NCBI RefSeq assembly: GCF_004123195.1
Contig: NZ_SDLI01000001.1
Coordinates: forward strand, 360,133 to 424,132
Reading direction: 5' to 3'
DNA length: 64,000 nt
From: Ammoniphilus sp. CFH 90114
GTDB taxonomy: Bacteria > Bacillota > Bacilli > Aneurinibacillales > RAOX-1
Made by a program: the position numbers and the translations under genes. The notes beneath the pieces were generated by a model, which worked only from the letters and a program-made list of their open reading frames with translations, ran no database searches and was not told where the DNA came from. The number at the start of each line of letters is the position of its first letter. Position 1 is the first letter of the stretch. Below, piece by piece: positions 17,688-26,883 of this stretch.

Positions 17688-17827
17688 TTATCTAAATAGG
17701 TTAAAAAATAACATTAGCCTATCGTCTTTTAATAAGTGAGGAAGAGGTAGTATACCTTCTTCTTAAGAACAGACATAAGTGTTATAGATTTGGAAGATGG
17801 AGTTCATGCAGGGGAGGTGCCAAGGGA

Positions 17828-19093
17828 TTGAACAACAACGACCTACTAGTAAGCTTAGACATCGGTACATCCAAAGTGAGAGTCATAATTGGGGAAGTCC
17901 ATAATGGATCCATTAATATTATAGGGGTGGGTTCGTCCGAATCCCAAGGAATAAAAAAAGGAGCCATCGTTGACATAGACCAGACGGTTCTTGCTATAAG
18001 AGAGGCTTTAGATCAAGCGGAGCGCATGGTCGATGTAAGTATCCGGGATGTATACGTTGGAATTTCAGGCAACCATATTGAGTTGGTCATCAGCCAAGGA
18101 GTGGTTGCAGTTTCCAGTGAAAACAAGGAAATAGGTGATGAGGATATTCGTAGGGTTACGGATGCTGCAAAAGTCATTGCCATCCCACCGGAAAAAGAAA
18201 TTATCGATGTCGTTCCAATAGAATACACGATTGATGGTCTATCTGGAGTAAGTGACCCTCATGGTATGATTGGCGTACGCCTTGAGATGGAAGGGACAAT
18301 TATTACTGGATCTAAGACCATCATTCATAACTTGTACCGTTGTATTGAGAAGGCGGGACTTCATATCGCAGGGTTTTACCTACAATCTTTAGCTGCAAGT
18401 GATATTGCCTTATCGAAGGATGAGAAGAATTTAGGCGTGGTACTGGTAGATATGGGAGCTGGATCGACGACAATTGCTATCTTTGAACAAGGCACATTGG
18501 CCGGTGTCAGTACGATACCTATCGGGGGAGACTACATAACAAGTGATATTGCCTATGCCCTCCGTACCTCCACTGAAGAGGCTAAGCGTCTTCAACTTAA
18601 ATATGGATGTGCCATGATTGATCAAGCCTCTCCTAACGAAAAGTTCAAGGTGAAGAGGATAGGCAGCAATACGGATATCGAATGTACTCAATCCGACTTA
18701 GCCCATGTTATAGAACCACGGGTAGCAGAAATTGTAGGATTAGTTCAAGAAGAAGTCGTTAAGCTTGGTTATTTTGGAGATATTCCTGCTGGTTTTGTTC
18801 TCACTGGTGGCGTAGCTGGTATGCCAGGGGTGGTGGAGTTGGCTAGAGAAGATCTACAAGTGCCGGTAAGGGTTGCTATGCCTGATTATATTGGTGTAAG
18901 AGATCCTTCTTATACCATAGGCGTTGGACTCATCAAGTATGCTTCGAAGCATGCAGGCCCTCGCCAGCCTATGATGGTTGAGAAGGAAAAGGTTCCTGCT
19001 CAAATGAAGCCAGTTAAGAAAGTTAGCCAGCCAAAGGAAAAGGATAATCGCGTTATTGACAAAGTTAAGAATTGGTTTAGTGAGTTTATCTAG
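17828..19093 (+). CDS. ftsA: Cell division protein FtsA
   Basis: A 421-residue actin-like ATPase that tethers FtsZ to the membrane. The phosphate-1 loop SLDIGTSKVRV begins near residue 8, the phosphate-2 region VLVDMGAGSTTIAIF lies near 206, and the C-terminus VIDKVKNWFSEFI is the amphipathic membrane-targeting helix. Start codon is TTG with GGGGAGGTG 8 bases upstream. ftsZ follows 45 bp later; the two are presumably transcribed together, with a candidate SigH promoter in front. Confidence 0.96.
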   Translation: MNNNDLLVSLDIGTSKVRVIIGEVHNGSINIIGVGSSESQGIKKGAIVDIDQTVLAIREALDQAERMVDVSIRDVYVGISGNHIELVISQGVVAVSSENKEIGDEDIRRVTDAAKVIAIPPEKEIIDVVPIEYTIDGLSGVSDPHGMIGVRLEMEGTIITGSKTIIHNLYRCIEKAGLHIAGFYLQSLAASDIALSKDEKNLGVVLVDMGAGSTTIAIFEQGTLAGVSTIPIGGDYITSDIAYALRTSTEEAKRLQLKYGCAMIDQASPNEKFKVKRIGSNTDIECTQSDLAHVIEPRVAEIVGLVQEEVVKLGYFGDIPAGFVLTGGVAGMPGVVELAREDLQVPVRVAMPDYIGVRDPSYTIGVGLIKYASKHAGPRQPMMVEKEKVPAQMKPVKKVSQPKEKDNRVIDKVKNWFSEFI

Positions 19094-19138
19094 TGATAAC
19101 GAAGAAGCTTCAAAGACATGTGAGGGGGACTACCAAGA

Positions 19139-20272
19139 ATGTTGGAATTTGATTTGGATATCGACTCACTTGCTCAGATTAAGGTCATAGGAGTTGGTGG
19201 CGGCGGAAGTAATGCAGTCAACCGAATGATCGAGATGGGTGTGCAAGGTGTAGAGTTTATTGCGGTAAATACGGATGCTCAAGCTCTTCAATTGTCAAGA
19301 GCAGAACAAAAGTTAAAGATTGGTGAAAAGCTAACAAGAGGGCTTGGTGCTGGTGCTAATCCGGATGTAGGGAGAAAAGCAGCAGAAGAAAGTAGAGAAC
19401 TCATTGAGAATGCGCTCCGTGGATCAGATCTTGTATTTGTAACTGCAGGAATGGGCGGTGGAACAGGTACAGGTGCGGCCCCGGTGATTGCTGATATTGC
19501 AAGACAGATGGGAGCACTTACTGTAGGTGTGGTAACTAAGCCATTCTCTTTTGAAGGTAGAAAAAGATCCATGCAAGCCATGGCAGGGGTTAATGCCTTA
19601 AAGGAAAAGGTAGATACACTAATTGTTATTCCTAATGATCGACTACTTGAAATTGTAGACAAAAATACACCAATGCTCGAAGCCTTCCGTGAAGCTGATA
19701 ATGTACTTCGTCAAGGGGTTCAAGGGATCTCAGATCTTATCGCTGTTCCTGGATTAATTAACTTAGACTTTGCAGATGTGAAGACGATCATGACAGAGCG
19801 TGGATCTGCATTAATGGGAATTGGTATCGGAACGGGTGAGAACCGTGCAACTGAAGCAGCAAAACAAGCGATTAACAGTCCGTTACTTGAAACTTCTATC
19901 GATGGAGCTCGTGGTGTACTCTTGAATATTACAGGAGGACATAACTTAAGTCTCTATGAAGTAAATGAAGCGGCTGATATTGTTGCCTCTGCTTCTGATC
20001 AAGAGGTAAACATGATTTTTGGAGCGGTTATCAATGAGAATCTTAAGGATGAGATCATCGTTACGGTAATTGCTACGGGTTTTGAAGAGGCGTCACAGAA
20101 ACCAAGCAATTTGGACAAGCGTCCACAGGCGACTATCAACAATGCAAGAACTCAAGTAGCAAGTGCTAAAGAAGAAGAAAGATCAGAAGTGCGTCCTTTC
20201 CAGAATTTTAATAGTAATAGTTTAGACGTACCTACGTTCCTGCGTAACCGTCGGAACCGAAATAATAAGTAA
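19139..20272 (+). CDS. ftsZ: Cell division protein FtsZ
   Basis: The tubulin-like GTPase of the Z-ring, 377 residues. [17 protein letters not shown] is near residue 13, the GTP signature GGGTGTG lies within residues 104-112, and the synergy-loop region DFADVKTIM is near 208. A variable linker (about 318-360) leads to the C-terminal peptide [15 protein letters not shown], which binds FtsA and SepF; both partners are encoded in this window. The gene ends at a strong terminator. Confidence 0.98.
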   Translation: MLEFDLDIDSLAQIKVIGVGGGGSNAVNRMIEMGVQGVEFIAVNTDAQALQLSRAEQKLKIGEKLTRGLGAGANPDVGRKAAEESRELIENALRGSDLVFVTAGMGGGTGTGAAPVIADIARQMGALTVGVVTKPFSFEGRKRSMQAMAGVNALKEKVDTLIVIPNDRLLEIVDKNTPMLEAFREADNVLRQGVQGISDLIAVPGLINLDFADVKTIMTERGSALMGIGIGTGENRATEAAKQAINSPLLETSIDGARGVLLNITGGHNLSLYEVNEAADIVASASDQEVNMIFGAVINENLKDEIIVTVIATGFEEASQKPSNLDKRPQATINNARTQVASAKEEERSEVRPFQNFNSNSLDVPTFLRNRRNRNNK

Positions 20273-20283
20273 ACAACCAAGTG

Positions 20284-20319
20284 AGAACTCCGTAGCTAGA
20301 TTACGGAGTTCTTTTTTTG
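20284..20319 (+). terminator. Intrinsic terminator after ftsZ
   Basis: An 11-bp perfect stem (20284-20294 with 20302-20312), 7-base loop and a run of seven T. It ends the dcw transcript. Confidence 0.92.
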
Positions 20320-20362
20320 TTTTCCCTGTTATCAAGTGAAATTCAGATTTATTCTCGTTAAA

Positions 20363-20429
20363 TTCGACGAAAAAAGTGCGTGTGGGTCGGCAAGTTTAGA
20401 CAGACTTTGAATAGGCTTTATTATATACT
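20363..20429 (+). promoter_or_regulatory. Candidate Spo0A-dependent promoter of spoIIGA-sigE
   Basis: TAGACA at 20397-20402 resembles a -35. It is followed by TATTAT after 16 bases (20419-20424) or by TATACT after 21 bases (20424-20429). The B. subtilis spoIIG promoter is known for a 22-base spacer and activation by Spo0A. TTCGACG at 20363-20369 matches six of seven positions of the inverted 0A box (TTCGACA). Confidence 0.45.
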
Positions 20430-20535
20430 GAGAGCACGAAGAGATGACTGTAAGCATTTGGTAACTTCTCAATTCTACGGAAGTTGGTTGTCTGCTAGGA
20501 AGGTTAGGATAGAGGAGAGGGGGCTTTGAAATGAA

Positions 20536-21495
20536 GTGACCGTTTATTTAGATCTTATCTTCTTAACTAATTTCCTGATTGATACGATACTTTTATGGTC
20601 AACGGCATTTGTTTTGAAGCTAAAGCCCCGTTGGTACCGTTTGGGACTGGGTGCAGCTATCGGAGCAACTTATACATTAGTTATTTTTTTTCCTTATATT
20701 AATGGACTTTTTACTTTTTTCACAAAATTACTTTTCTCTGCTTTAATGGTGTTTTGTACGTTTGGCTATCATCGTATCGGAGCCTTTCTTCAGAGAATCC
20801 TTTGTTTCTATATGGTCGCATTTGTTCTTGGTGGTGGGCTATTGGGGCTTCATTTCTTTCTACAGACGGAGAGTGAAATTCTTTCTGGAATTGTCTTTAC
20901 TCAAACAGGGGGCTTGGGCACCTCCATAACATGGGGGTTTATCCTAATAGCTTTCCCATGTCTTTGGTGGCTTTCCGGAAGAGCATTAAGGCAACTGAAG
21001 GAAAATAATCGCAAAGCCACCTTTTATGTAGAATTAGAAGTTTTCATTAACGAACAAGCTATCGCGTGCAGAGGATTAATTGATACAGGAAATCAATTGT
21101 ATGAACCGATTACCAGATGGCCGGTTACAATTATGGATTTAAATTTGTTCAAAGAAGTTCTTCCTGAGAAGCTATATGCAACGGTGAAAGATAAAAAGGA
21201 TTTAAGTTCTCATGATATCTTTCCTGACGTTGAGGACGACTGGCTGCAGAAGGTACGCATTATTCCTTATCGTAGCGTGTCTAGGGGAATGGATCTCCTG
21301 CTAGCGCTGCGACCAGATAAAGTAAGGCTTATTCAAGATGGTGAAATATATGAAACCAAGAGAGTGTTAATAGGGTTAAATCCCGTTCCTTTATCCTCGG
21401 ACGGGTCTTACCAAGCCATCGTTCATCCGCAATTCATAGATGGTGGTACGAGGATATCAGACAAGGAGGGAGATTTTTCTAAACAAGCTATGTAG
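20536..21495 (+). CDS. spoIIGA: Sporulation sigma-E factor-processing peptidase SpoIIGA
   Basis: A 319-residue membrane protease that cleaves pro-sigma-E in the mother cell. About five hydrophobic segments fill residues 1-150; the C-terminal domain has the aspartic-protease-like motif [12 protein letters not shown] with D183, the same number as the catalytic Asp of the B. subtilis enzyme. The start is GTG at 20536; an ATG five bases upstream would be better placed for the GGAGAGGGGG site but reads only two codons before a stop that overlaps the GTG (ATGAAGTGA). That arrangement may lower or couple translation. sigE follows 26 bp later. Confidence 0.93.
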   Translation: MTVYLDLIFLTNFLIDTILLWSTAFVLKLKPRWYRLGLGAAIGATYTLVIFFPYINGLFTFFTKLLFSALMVFCTFGYHRIGAFLQRILCFYMVAFVLGGGLLGLHFFLQTESEILSGIVFTQTGGLGTSITWGFILIAFPCLWWLSGRALRQLKENNRKATFYVELEVFINEQAIACRGLIDTGNQLYEPITRWPVTIMDLNLFKEVLPEKLYATVKDKKDLSSHDIFPDVEDDWLQKVRIIPYRSVSRGMDLLLALRPDKVRLIQDGEIYETKRVLIGLNPVPLSSDGSYQAIVHPQFIDGGTRISDKEGDFSKQAM

Positions 21496-21521
21496 AAGGA
21501 ATAAAATGTAAGGAGGCCTTT

Positions 21522-22244
21522 ATGATTACTCGGGTTAGATTAATGATGCAACTTATGTGGTTTCGACTTTTACTATTATTAGGTGTAAAAGCCGAAGAAG
21601 TTTATTATATCGGTGGAAGCGAAGCACTGCCCCCTCCGCTGAGTAGAGAGGAAGAAGAATATCTTCTCGGCAAGCTGCCTAAGGGTGATGCAGCGGTTAA
21701 AGCCATGCTTATTGAACGAAACTTACGTCTCGTTGTCTACATTGCTAGAAAGTTCGAAAATACTGGGATTAACATAGAAGACCTTGTGAGTATTGGTACG
21801 ATAGGTTTAATTAAAGCGGTTAACACCTTTGATCCAGAAAAGAAAATTAAATTAGCCACCTATGCTTCACGTTGTATTGAAAATGAAATCTTGATGTTTC
21901 TACGACGCAATAGCAAGCTTAAGTCTGAAGTATCCTTCGATGAACCCCTCAATATTGATTGGGATGGAAATGAATTATTACTTTCTGACGTATTGGGAAC
22001 GGAAAACGATACCATTTATCGTGATCTAGAAGATCAAGTAGATCGTAAACTTTTGTATAAAGCATTAGATAAATTGTCAGAACGAGAGCGCACAATAATG
22101 GAACTGCGCTTTGGGCTTAATGGTCAGGAAGAAAAGACACAAAAGGATGTTGCGGATATGTTGGGAATATCACAGTCTTACATATCTCGACTTGAAAAAC
22201 GAATTATAAAGCGTTTGAGAAAGGAATTTAATAAGATGGTTTAA
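21522..22244 (+). CDS. sigE: RNA polymerase sporulation sigma factor SigE (pro-form)
   Basis: A 240-residue sigma-70 family protein. The N-terminal hydrophobic pro-sequence [18 protein letters not shown] precedes the conserved [17 protein letters not shown]; removal by SpoIIGA would occur close to residues 27-29. Region 2 ([13 protein letters not shown] near 85) and region 4 with a helix-turn-helix ([19 protein letters not shown] near 205) are clear. Mother-cell-specific early sporulation sigma. Strong ribosome binding site AAGGAGG. A terminator overlaps the stop region. Confidence 0.97.
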   Translation: MITRVRLMMQLMWFRLLLLLGVKAEEVYYIGGSEALPPPLSREEEEYLLGKLPKGDAAVKAMLIERNLRLVVYIARKFENTGINIEDLVSIGTIGLIKAVNTFDPEKKIKLATYASRCIENEILMFLRRNSKLKSEVSFDEPLNIDWDGNELLLSDVLGTENDTIYRDLEDQVDRKLLYKALDKLSERERTIMELRFGLNGQEEKTQKDVADMLGISQSYISRLEKRIIKRLRKEFNKMV

Positions 22245-22276
22245 CAGGAAGCTTGAGCTTCCTGTTTGTCTTTTTT
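22243..22276 (+). terminator. Intrinsic terminator after sigE
   Basis: A perfect 10-bp stem (22243-22252 with 22257-22266), a TTGA loop and a T-rich tail TTTGTCTTTTTT. It starts inside the sigE stop codon. Confidence 0.88.
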
Positions 22277-22320
22277 AACAGTTAGAAAAGTGAGTGACTA
22301 GGACCTCTTGTTTATGTTAT

Positions 22321-22350
22321 GCATAAATTTTCCCTCTCAGGAGATAATTA
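22321..22350 (+). promoter_or_regulatory. Candidate sigma-F/sigma-G promoter of sigG
   Basis: GCATA at 22321-22325 fits the -35 GYATA of forespore promoters; 15 bases later GAGATAATTA (22341-22350) fits eight of ten positions of the SigF -10 GGNRANANTR. In B. subtilis sigG is transcribed by SigF and SigG, so a forespore promoter is expected in this gap after the sigE terminator. Confidence 0.45.
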
Positions 22351-22380
22351 ACTGTAACGCTGCTCCTAGGAGGGAGAAAG

Positions 22381-23157
22381 GTGACACGAAACAAAGTCGA
22401 GATTTGTGGCGTAGATACTTCTAAATTACCTGTATTAACGAATAAGGAGATGCGGGAACTTTTTGTTGAGCTACAAAGTGGGAATTACCAAGCCAGGGAA
22501 AAACTGGTTAATGGAAATCTACGTTTGGTGTTAAGTGTAATACAGCGTTTTAACAACAGAGGTGAGTATGTTGACGATTTGTTCCAAGTTGGATGTATAG
22601 GGCTAATGAAAGCCATTGATAACTTTGACCTTGGACAAAACGTGAAGTTCTCCACCTATGCTGTTCCTATGATTATCGGAGAAATTCGTCGTTATCTTCG
22701 TGATAACAATCCCATTCGTGTATCTCGTTCTCTTAGGGATATCGCCTACAAGGCACTGCAGATTCGGGATTCATTAACCAACAGGAATTCTCGTGAACCC
22801 ACCATTTATGAAATTTCGGAGGCACTCAATGTCCCGAAAGAAGATGTCGTGTTCGCATTGGATGCGATTCAGGATCCAGTGTCTTTATTTGAACCGATCT
22901 ATCAGGATGGCGGAGACCCCATTTATGTTATGGATCAGATCAGCGATGAGAGGAATAAAGACATCCAATGGGTTGAAGAAATTGCTTTGCGAGAAGCTAT
23001 GCACCGGTTAAATGACCGTGAGAAACTCATCTTATCTATGCGGTTCTTTGAAGGAAAAACGCAGATGGAAGTTGCAGAGGAAATTGGAATTTCCCAAGCT
23101 CAAGTATCACGATTAGAGAAGGCAGCCATTTCTCAAATGCAAAAACACGTACAATAG
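22381..23157 (+). CDS. sigG: RNA polymerase sporulation sigma factor SigG
   Basis: A 258-residue forespore-specific late sigma factor. The N-terminus MTRNKVEICGVDTSKLPVL is characteristic of SigG (it includes the CsfB-contact region), region 2 shows LFQVGCIGLMKAIDNFD near 64, and region 4 TQMEVAEEIGISQAQVSRLE near 224. GTG start behind AGGAGGGAGA. It stands alone between two terminators, directly after sigE, as in most endospore formers. Confidence 0.97.
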   Translation: MTRNKVEICGVDTSKLPVLTNKEMRELFVELQSGNYQAREKLVNGNLRLVLSVIQRFNNRGEYVDDLFQVGCIGLMKAIDNFDLGQNVKFSTYAVPMIIGEIRRYLRDNNPIRVSRSLRDIAYKALQIRDSLTNRNSREPTIYEISEALNVPKEDVVFALDAIQDPVSLFEPIYQDGGDPIYVMDQISDERNKDIQWVEEIALREAMHRLNDREKLILSMRFFEGKTQMEVAEEIGISQAQVSRLEKAAISQMQKHVQ

Positions 23158-23169
23158 AATATTTTTTTC

Positions 23170-23207
23170 ATAAAGCATCCAGGGAATCTGGATGCTTTAT
23201 ATTTTTT
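23170..23207 (+). terminator. Intrinsic terminator after sigG
   Basis: A perfect 13-bp stem (23170-23182 with 23188-23200), a 5-base loop and six T shortly after. Confidence 0.92.
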
Positions 23208-23281
23208 GTCACATGTTTACCCATCATCGACATATATATGTTAGTAAGATTGGAAGAGCCTTGTTAAGGGTGGGCTAACAT

Positions 23282-23569
23282 ATGATGAAAATTTCTGAGT
23301 TCCAAACCAAAGATGTGGTCAATGTTTTAGATGGAAGAAGACTGGGTCAGGTTACGGATTTGGAAATTAATTTGAAACTTGGCCAAATTGATGCAATTGT
23401 CGTACCCGGTCATGGAAAATTCCTTGGGTTCTTCGGTGGGGGAAGCGATTTAGTTATCCCTTGGAGAAATATAATCAAAATAGGTAAAGACGTTGTGCTT
23501 GTCCGTTTAGAAGAAACCCATTATAAGGAACAGAAGCAATTGGAGGAAGAAGGCTATAAGCCTTACTAG
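23282..23569 (+). CDS. YlmC/YmxH family sporulation protein (PRC-barrel)
   Basis: A 95-residue protein with a single PRC-barrel domain: MKISEFQTKDVVNVLDGRRLG at the start, VTDLEINLKLGQIDAIVVPG in the middle, and a basic WRNIIKIGKDVVLV strand. Proteins of this family (YlmC, YmxH) occur in nearly all endospore formers; their role is not established. Two ATG codons (23282 and 23285) are possible starts. It is a monocistronic unit between the sigG terminator and another hairpin. Confidence 0.85.
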   Translation: MMKISEFQTKDVVNVLDGRRLGQVTDLEINLKLGQIDAIVVPGHGKFLGFFGGGSDLVIPWRNIIKIGKDVVLVRLEETHYKEQKQLEEEGYKPY

Positions 23570-23604
23570 GTGAAGGGTCTCTTTTATAGGATTCATACTT
23601 TTTA

Positions 23605-23650
23605 GCGTGCTCTAGAGGGGGAACCTCAAGTTTTTTGGGCACGCCTTTTT
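23605..23650 (+). terminator. Terminator after the ymxH-like gene
   Basis: An 8-bp outer stem (23605-23612 with 23637-23644) encloses a small GAGG/CCTC hairpin and is followed by CTTTTT. The enclosed hairpin makes it bulkier than a simple terminator. A TTGACA at 23687-23692 further on may be the -35 of the pgeF promoter but has no clear -10 at normal spacing. Confidence 0.65.
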
Positions 23651-23765
23651 GTTTGGAAGAAGATCAGTATAAGATCCTTCAACGCCTTGACAAATCCGGA
23701 ACATTGAGGTAATGAAGAAGAATATGGTAAGATAAAGTAATACTTTATCATGGGGGGTTTTATCT

Positions 23766-24590
23766 TTGGAGCCATTTGTTTTGGAACAGGAGACTTCCCT
23801 ACTTCGAATCATGGATTGGGAAAAGCAATTTCCAGGTCTTGTAGCAGGTTTTACAACCCGTAAGGGTGGGGTGAGCTCCTTTCCATTCGAGTCGATGAAC
23901 TGCGGACTTCATGTTGGGGATGAGTGTCAGTCTGTTGTTGAAAATAGAAAACAATTATGTAGTACGTTACAGTTCCCTTTCGAGGGTTGGACTTGTGCCG
24001 ATCAGGTTCATGGTAACCAAATTGCGGTCGTTACGAAATCGGAGTCTGGGCGAGGAAGAATGTCCATGGAAGATGCGATTCCTGGAACAGACGGAATCGT
24101 AACTTTGGAGGAAGACGTCTTACTAACCTCTTTTTATGCTGACTGTGTTCCTTTACTTGTCATTGATCCTGTTCAGAAGGTGGCTGGAATTGCCCATGCA
24201 GGTTGGAAAGGAACAGCGGCAATTATTTCCCAGAAAATTGTCGAAACGATATCGAATCAATTAGGAGCAAAAAAGGAAAATTTGCGAGTCGCTATCGGAC
24301 CTTCTATTGGAGGTTGCTGCTATGAGGTAGACGACAGAGTTATTAATCGTCTTGTAGAAAACCTATCCCCAGGCACTAAGGGAGATTGGTTAAAGGATAA
24401 AGGAAATGGAAAATACGATGTTGATTTAAAACTAGTTAATTATTATCTGTTCATCCAAGCAGGGATCCCTCCTGAACAAATTCAAGTCAGTTCATGGTGT
24501 ACTAGATGTCGGAATGATTTGTTCTTTTCCTATCGTGCAGATGGTGGCAAGACGGGAAGAATGGCGGCTTTTCTTGGATGGCGAAAGTGA
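23766..24590 (+). CDS. pgeF: Multicopper-oxidase-like purine nucleoside phosphorylase / peptidoglycan editing factor (YlmD)
   Basis: A 274-residue member of the laccase-domain (DUF152) family. Conserved metal-site motifs are ADQVHGNQI near 78, YADCVPLLVID near 123, AHAGWKGTAA near 142 and GPSIGGCCYEVD near 178, with WCTRCRNDLFFSYR near the C-terminus. Homologues cleave adenosine and inosine with phosphate, and E. coli YfiH edits peptidoglycan precursors. Start TTG with GGGGGG upstream gives a normal length. First gene of the ylmDEFGH-divIVA run; ylmE follows in 10 bp. Confidence 0.9.
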   Translation: MEPFVLEQETSLLRIMDWEKQFPGLVAGFTTRKGGVSSFPFESMNCGLHVGDECQSVVENRKQLCSTLQFPFEGWTCADQVHGNQIAVVTKSESGRGRMSMEDAIPGTDGIVTLEEDVLLTSFYADCVPLLVIDPVQKVAGIAHAGWKGTAAIISQKIVETISNQLGAKKENLRVAIGPSIGGCCYEVDDRVINRLVENLSPGTKGDWLKDKGNGKYDVDLKLVNYYLFIQAGIPPEQIQVSSWCTRCRNDLFFSYRADGGKTGRMAAFLGWRK

Positions 24591-24600
24591 GGAGTAAACA

Positions 24601-25293
24601 TTGCAGGATATCCAGATTGCTTACCATAACGTAAAAAGCAGAATTGAAGAAGCATGTTCACGTGTGAATCGAAATCCAAGGGATGTAAGTATTATAGCGG
24701 TGACTAAATATGTAAGCATGGAGACCACTCAAGCAGCCCTTAATCAGGGAATCTCTCACATTGGGGAAAGTCGTGTTCAAGACGCTGTCCCCAAGTGGGA
24801 ATTGCTTGGTGAACAAGCCACTTGGCATTTCATTGGCCATTTGCAGACGAATAAAGTTAAAGATGTCGTAGGTCGATTTTCGTATATTCACTCTCTTGAT
24901 CGCCTCTCTCTTGCAGAAGAGATTGAAAAGCGAAGCAGGCAAAAAGGATTAGTAACTAATTGCTTAGTTCAAGTCAATATATCAGGAGAAGAGACAAAAT
25001 TCGGTCTAAAGCCGAATCAAGTGTTGGAATTTGTCAAAGAAACAAGTAAGATGAAATATATAAACTTATGTGGATTAATGACGATGGCTCCCTATGAATT
25101 GGTACCAGAACAGACCCGCTCGGTTTTTAGGCAGTTGAGAGAACTTCGAACAGAATTAAATGGGTTGCAACTGCCTCGTGTCCAACTAGAACATTTATCT
25201 ATGGGAATGTCGAATGATTTTGAAGTTGCTATAGAAGAGGGAGCCACCTTTATTCGTTTAGGTTCAGTCCTGGTAGGAAATGAAAAAAACTAG
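24601..25293 (+). CDS. ylmE: YggS family pyridoxal phosphate homeostasis protein (YlmE)
   Basis: A 230-residue single-domain alanine-racemase-fold protein. K36 in IIAVTKYVS is the PLP Schiff-base lysine; [14 protein letters not shown] near 79, [14 protein letters not shown] near 121, LCGLMTMAP and [21 protein letters not shown] near 200 are family hallmarks. These proteins buffer free PLP; no reaction has been shown for them. TTG start behind GAGGAGT, ten bases after pgeF. Confidence 0.92.
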   Translation: MQDIQIAYHNVKSRIEEACSRVNRNPRDVSIIAVTKYVSMETTQAALNQGISHIGESRVQDAVPKWELLGEQATWHFIGHLQTNKVKDVVGRFSYIHSLDRLSLAEEIEKRSRQKGLVTNCLVQVNISGEETKFGLKPNQVLEFVKETSKMKYINLCGLMTMAPYELVPEQTRSVFRQLRELRTELNGLQLPRVQLEHLSMGMSNDFEVAIEEGATFIRLGSVLVGNEKN

Positions 25294-25307
25294 GAGGAGA
25301 TGAAGCC

Positions 25308-25751
25308 GTGGGAGTGTTGAACAAGATCATGGGTTATTTAGGTCTCTCAGGGGAGGAGACCTACGAGGATTATCCAGACCGAGCGCAACAAAAGCAAGAT
25401 ATAGAACCGGAAGAGCCGGTATCTATGAACAAAAAAGGACGGAACAATGTTGTAAGTCTTCAACACGCTAAAGAGCAAGTGAAGATGGTGCTAGTGGAAC
25501 CTAGATCCTATGAAGAAGTTCAGGACATAGCAGATCATTTGCGCTCTAGAAGGCCGGTCATCATTAACCTACAGAGAGTGAATCCAGAGCAAGGGAAACG
25601 TATTATCGATTTCTTAAGCGGTACGGTTTATGCGTTGAATGGCGACATCCAAAAGGTAGGTTTGAATATTTTTATGTGTGCACCTGATAATGTAGATATT
25701 CACGGAACCATTTCTGAATTGTTAATGAATGAGGATACATATCCCAGATAA
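25308..25751 (+). CDS. sepF: Cell division protein SepF
   Basis: A 147-residue Z-ring-associated protein. The N-terminal amphipathic membrane-binding helix is [12 protein letters not shown]; an acidic linker follows; the C-terminal beta-alpha domain (about 60-140) contains [19 protein letters not shown] and [16 protein letters not shown]. SepF binds the FtsZ C-terminal peptide and shapes the septum. GTG start with GGAGGAGAT upstream, 14 bp after ylmE. Confidence 0.94.
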   Translation: MGVLNKIMGYLGLSGEETYEDYPDRAQQKQDIEPEEPVSMNKKGRNNVVSLQHAKEQVKMVLVEPRSYEEVQDIADHLRSRRPVIINLQRVNPEQGKRIIDFLSGTVYALNGDIQKVGLNIFMCAPDNVDIHGTISELLMNEDTYPR

Positions 25752-25798
25752 GTAGAACCATATACTGATAGAGAAGTATATTTATAGGGGTGAAGCCG

Positions 25799-26068
25799 TT
25801 GGTAGAAACGTTGGAAACGGTCATACGCTTTGCGTTGCAAATCTACACATTTATGATTTTCGGATACATTCTTATGTCCTGGATACCACAATTGAGAGAT
25901 TCAGCTTTAGGAGATTTTCTGAGCAGGGTCGTAGAGCCTTACTTGCGTCCATTTAAACAGATTATTCCACCTATCGGAATGTTGGATATTTCCCCCATCG
26001 TAGCACTTTTTACTTTGTATTTCGCAGAAGAGGGAATGATTTACCTTCTATATCTATTATTAACGTAA
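25799..26068 (+). CDS. ylmG: YggT family membrane protein (YlmG)
   Basis: An 89-residue protein with two membrane helices (about 8-28 and 65-87) and the typical connecting segment YILMSWIPQLRDS and VEPYLRPFKQIIPPIGMLDISPIVA. YggT proteins are conserved beside division genes; their role is unclear. TTG at 25799 is chosen because GGGGTGA is 7 bases upstream; an in-frame GTG at 25790 is itself inside that site. Confidence 0.88.
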   Translation: MVETLETVIRFALQIYTFMIFGYILMSWIPQLRDSALGDFLSRVVEPYLRPFKQIIPPIGMLDISPIVALFTLYFAEEGMIYLLYLLLT

Positions 26069-26081
26069 GGACTTAACAAAA

Positions 26082-26861
26082 ATGAGTTTGTATGAGCATT
26101 TTAGGCCAGAAGAAAGACCCTTCATCGAACGAGCAATAGATTGGCTAGAACAAGTAGACCAGCAACACCATCACCGTCGTACGGATTTTTTGGATCCCAG
26201 GCAGATATATATTCTACGGAACTTGTCTAGCCGATTTCAGAATCTAACGTTATCTTCTTTTGGTGGTTATGCTTCTGCGGAGAGGTGCCGAGTCTTGATT
26301 CATCAGGACTACTGGTTGCCAGAGGAAGAAGATTACTCCCTAGTGGCTTTTGAAGTAACAAGTCCATCCCCAGGTTTTGGTCAATTGAAACATAAGGACT
26401 TCTTGGGTTCATTGACAGGGATTGGATTGAAACGGGACAAGTATGGAGATATTCTTGTTCATTCTGACTCCGCCCAGCTTATTGTAGCTGCAGAGATTGC
26501 TGATTATGTTCGATTGCAATTAAACCAAGTCCATCGGTTATCCGTATCCTTAGAACAGATAAGGCTGGGTGAGATTACTCCACTCATTGAAGAATGGAAG
26601 GCGACTCATCTCACTGTTTCATCTACGCGAGCGGATGTAGTAGCTGGTGACGTGTTTCGCCTCTCCCGATCTAAGATCCTTCCTCCGATCCGTGCAGGTC
26701 ATCTGAAGGTGAATTGGATGGTAGTAGATAGCCCTTCCTTCCAGATTAGAGAAGGTGACATCGTATCTTTAAGAGGTTATGGAAGGTTTAAGGTGTTGAA
26801 AGAAGAAGGAATGACACGAAAAGGAAATATACGATTAGAAATTGGTCTGCTTTTGAATTGA
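26082..26861 (+). CDS. ylmH: YlmH family RNA-binding protein
   Basis: A 259-residue protein with an N-terminal YlmH-type domain (FLDPRQIYILRNL near 28, FGGYASAERCRVLIH near 60) and a C-terminal S4 RNA-binding domain (about 182-250; SSTRADVVAGDVFRLSRSK and the loop EGDIVSLRGYGRF). YlmH binds ribosomes in bacilli and has been linked to rescue of stalled 50S-peptidyl-tRNA complexes. That role pairs with RqcH, which is also in this window (52660-54369). It starts 13 bp after ylmG. Confidence 0.9.
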   Translation: MSLYEHFRPEERPFIERAIDWLEQVDQQHHHRRTDFLDPRQIYILRNLSSRFQNLTLSSFGGYASAERCRVLIHQDYWLPEEEDYSLVAFEVTSPSPGFGQLKHKDFLGSLTGIGLKRDKYGDILVHSDSAQLIVAAEIADYVRLQLNQVHRLSVSLEQIRLGEITPLIEEWKATHLTVSSTRADVVAGDVFRLSRSKILPPIRAGHLKVNWMVVDSPSFQIREGDIVSLRGYGRFKVLKEEGMTRKGNIRLEIGLLLN

Positions 26862-26883
26862 AACTTTTGCGGAGGTGTACGAG

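Noticed and set aside
19288-19662. 124-codon minus-strand frame opposite ftsZ
   Set aside because: Shadow frame; composition is Pro/Ser/Ala-rich as expected from the reverse of the Gly-rich GTPase sequence.
23605-23650. Riboswitch or T-box in the hairpin before pgeF
   Set aside because: GGGGGAACCTC looks loosely like a T-box bulge, but stem organisation and flanking motifs are missing; it reads as a terminator of the preceding gene.
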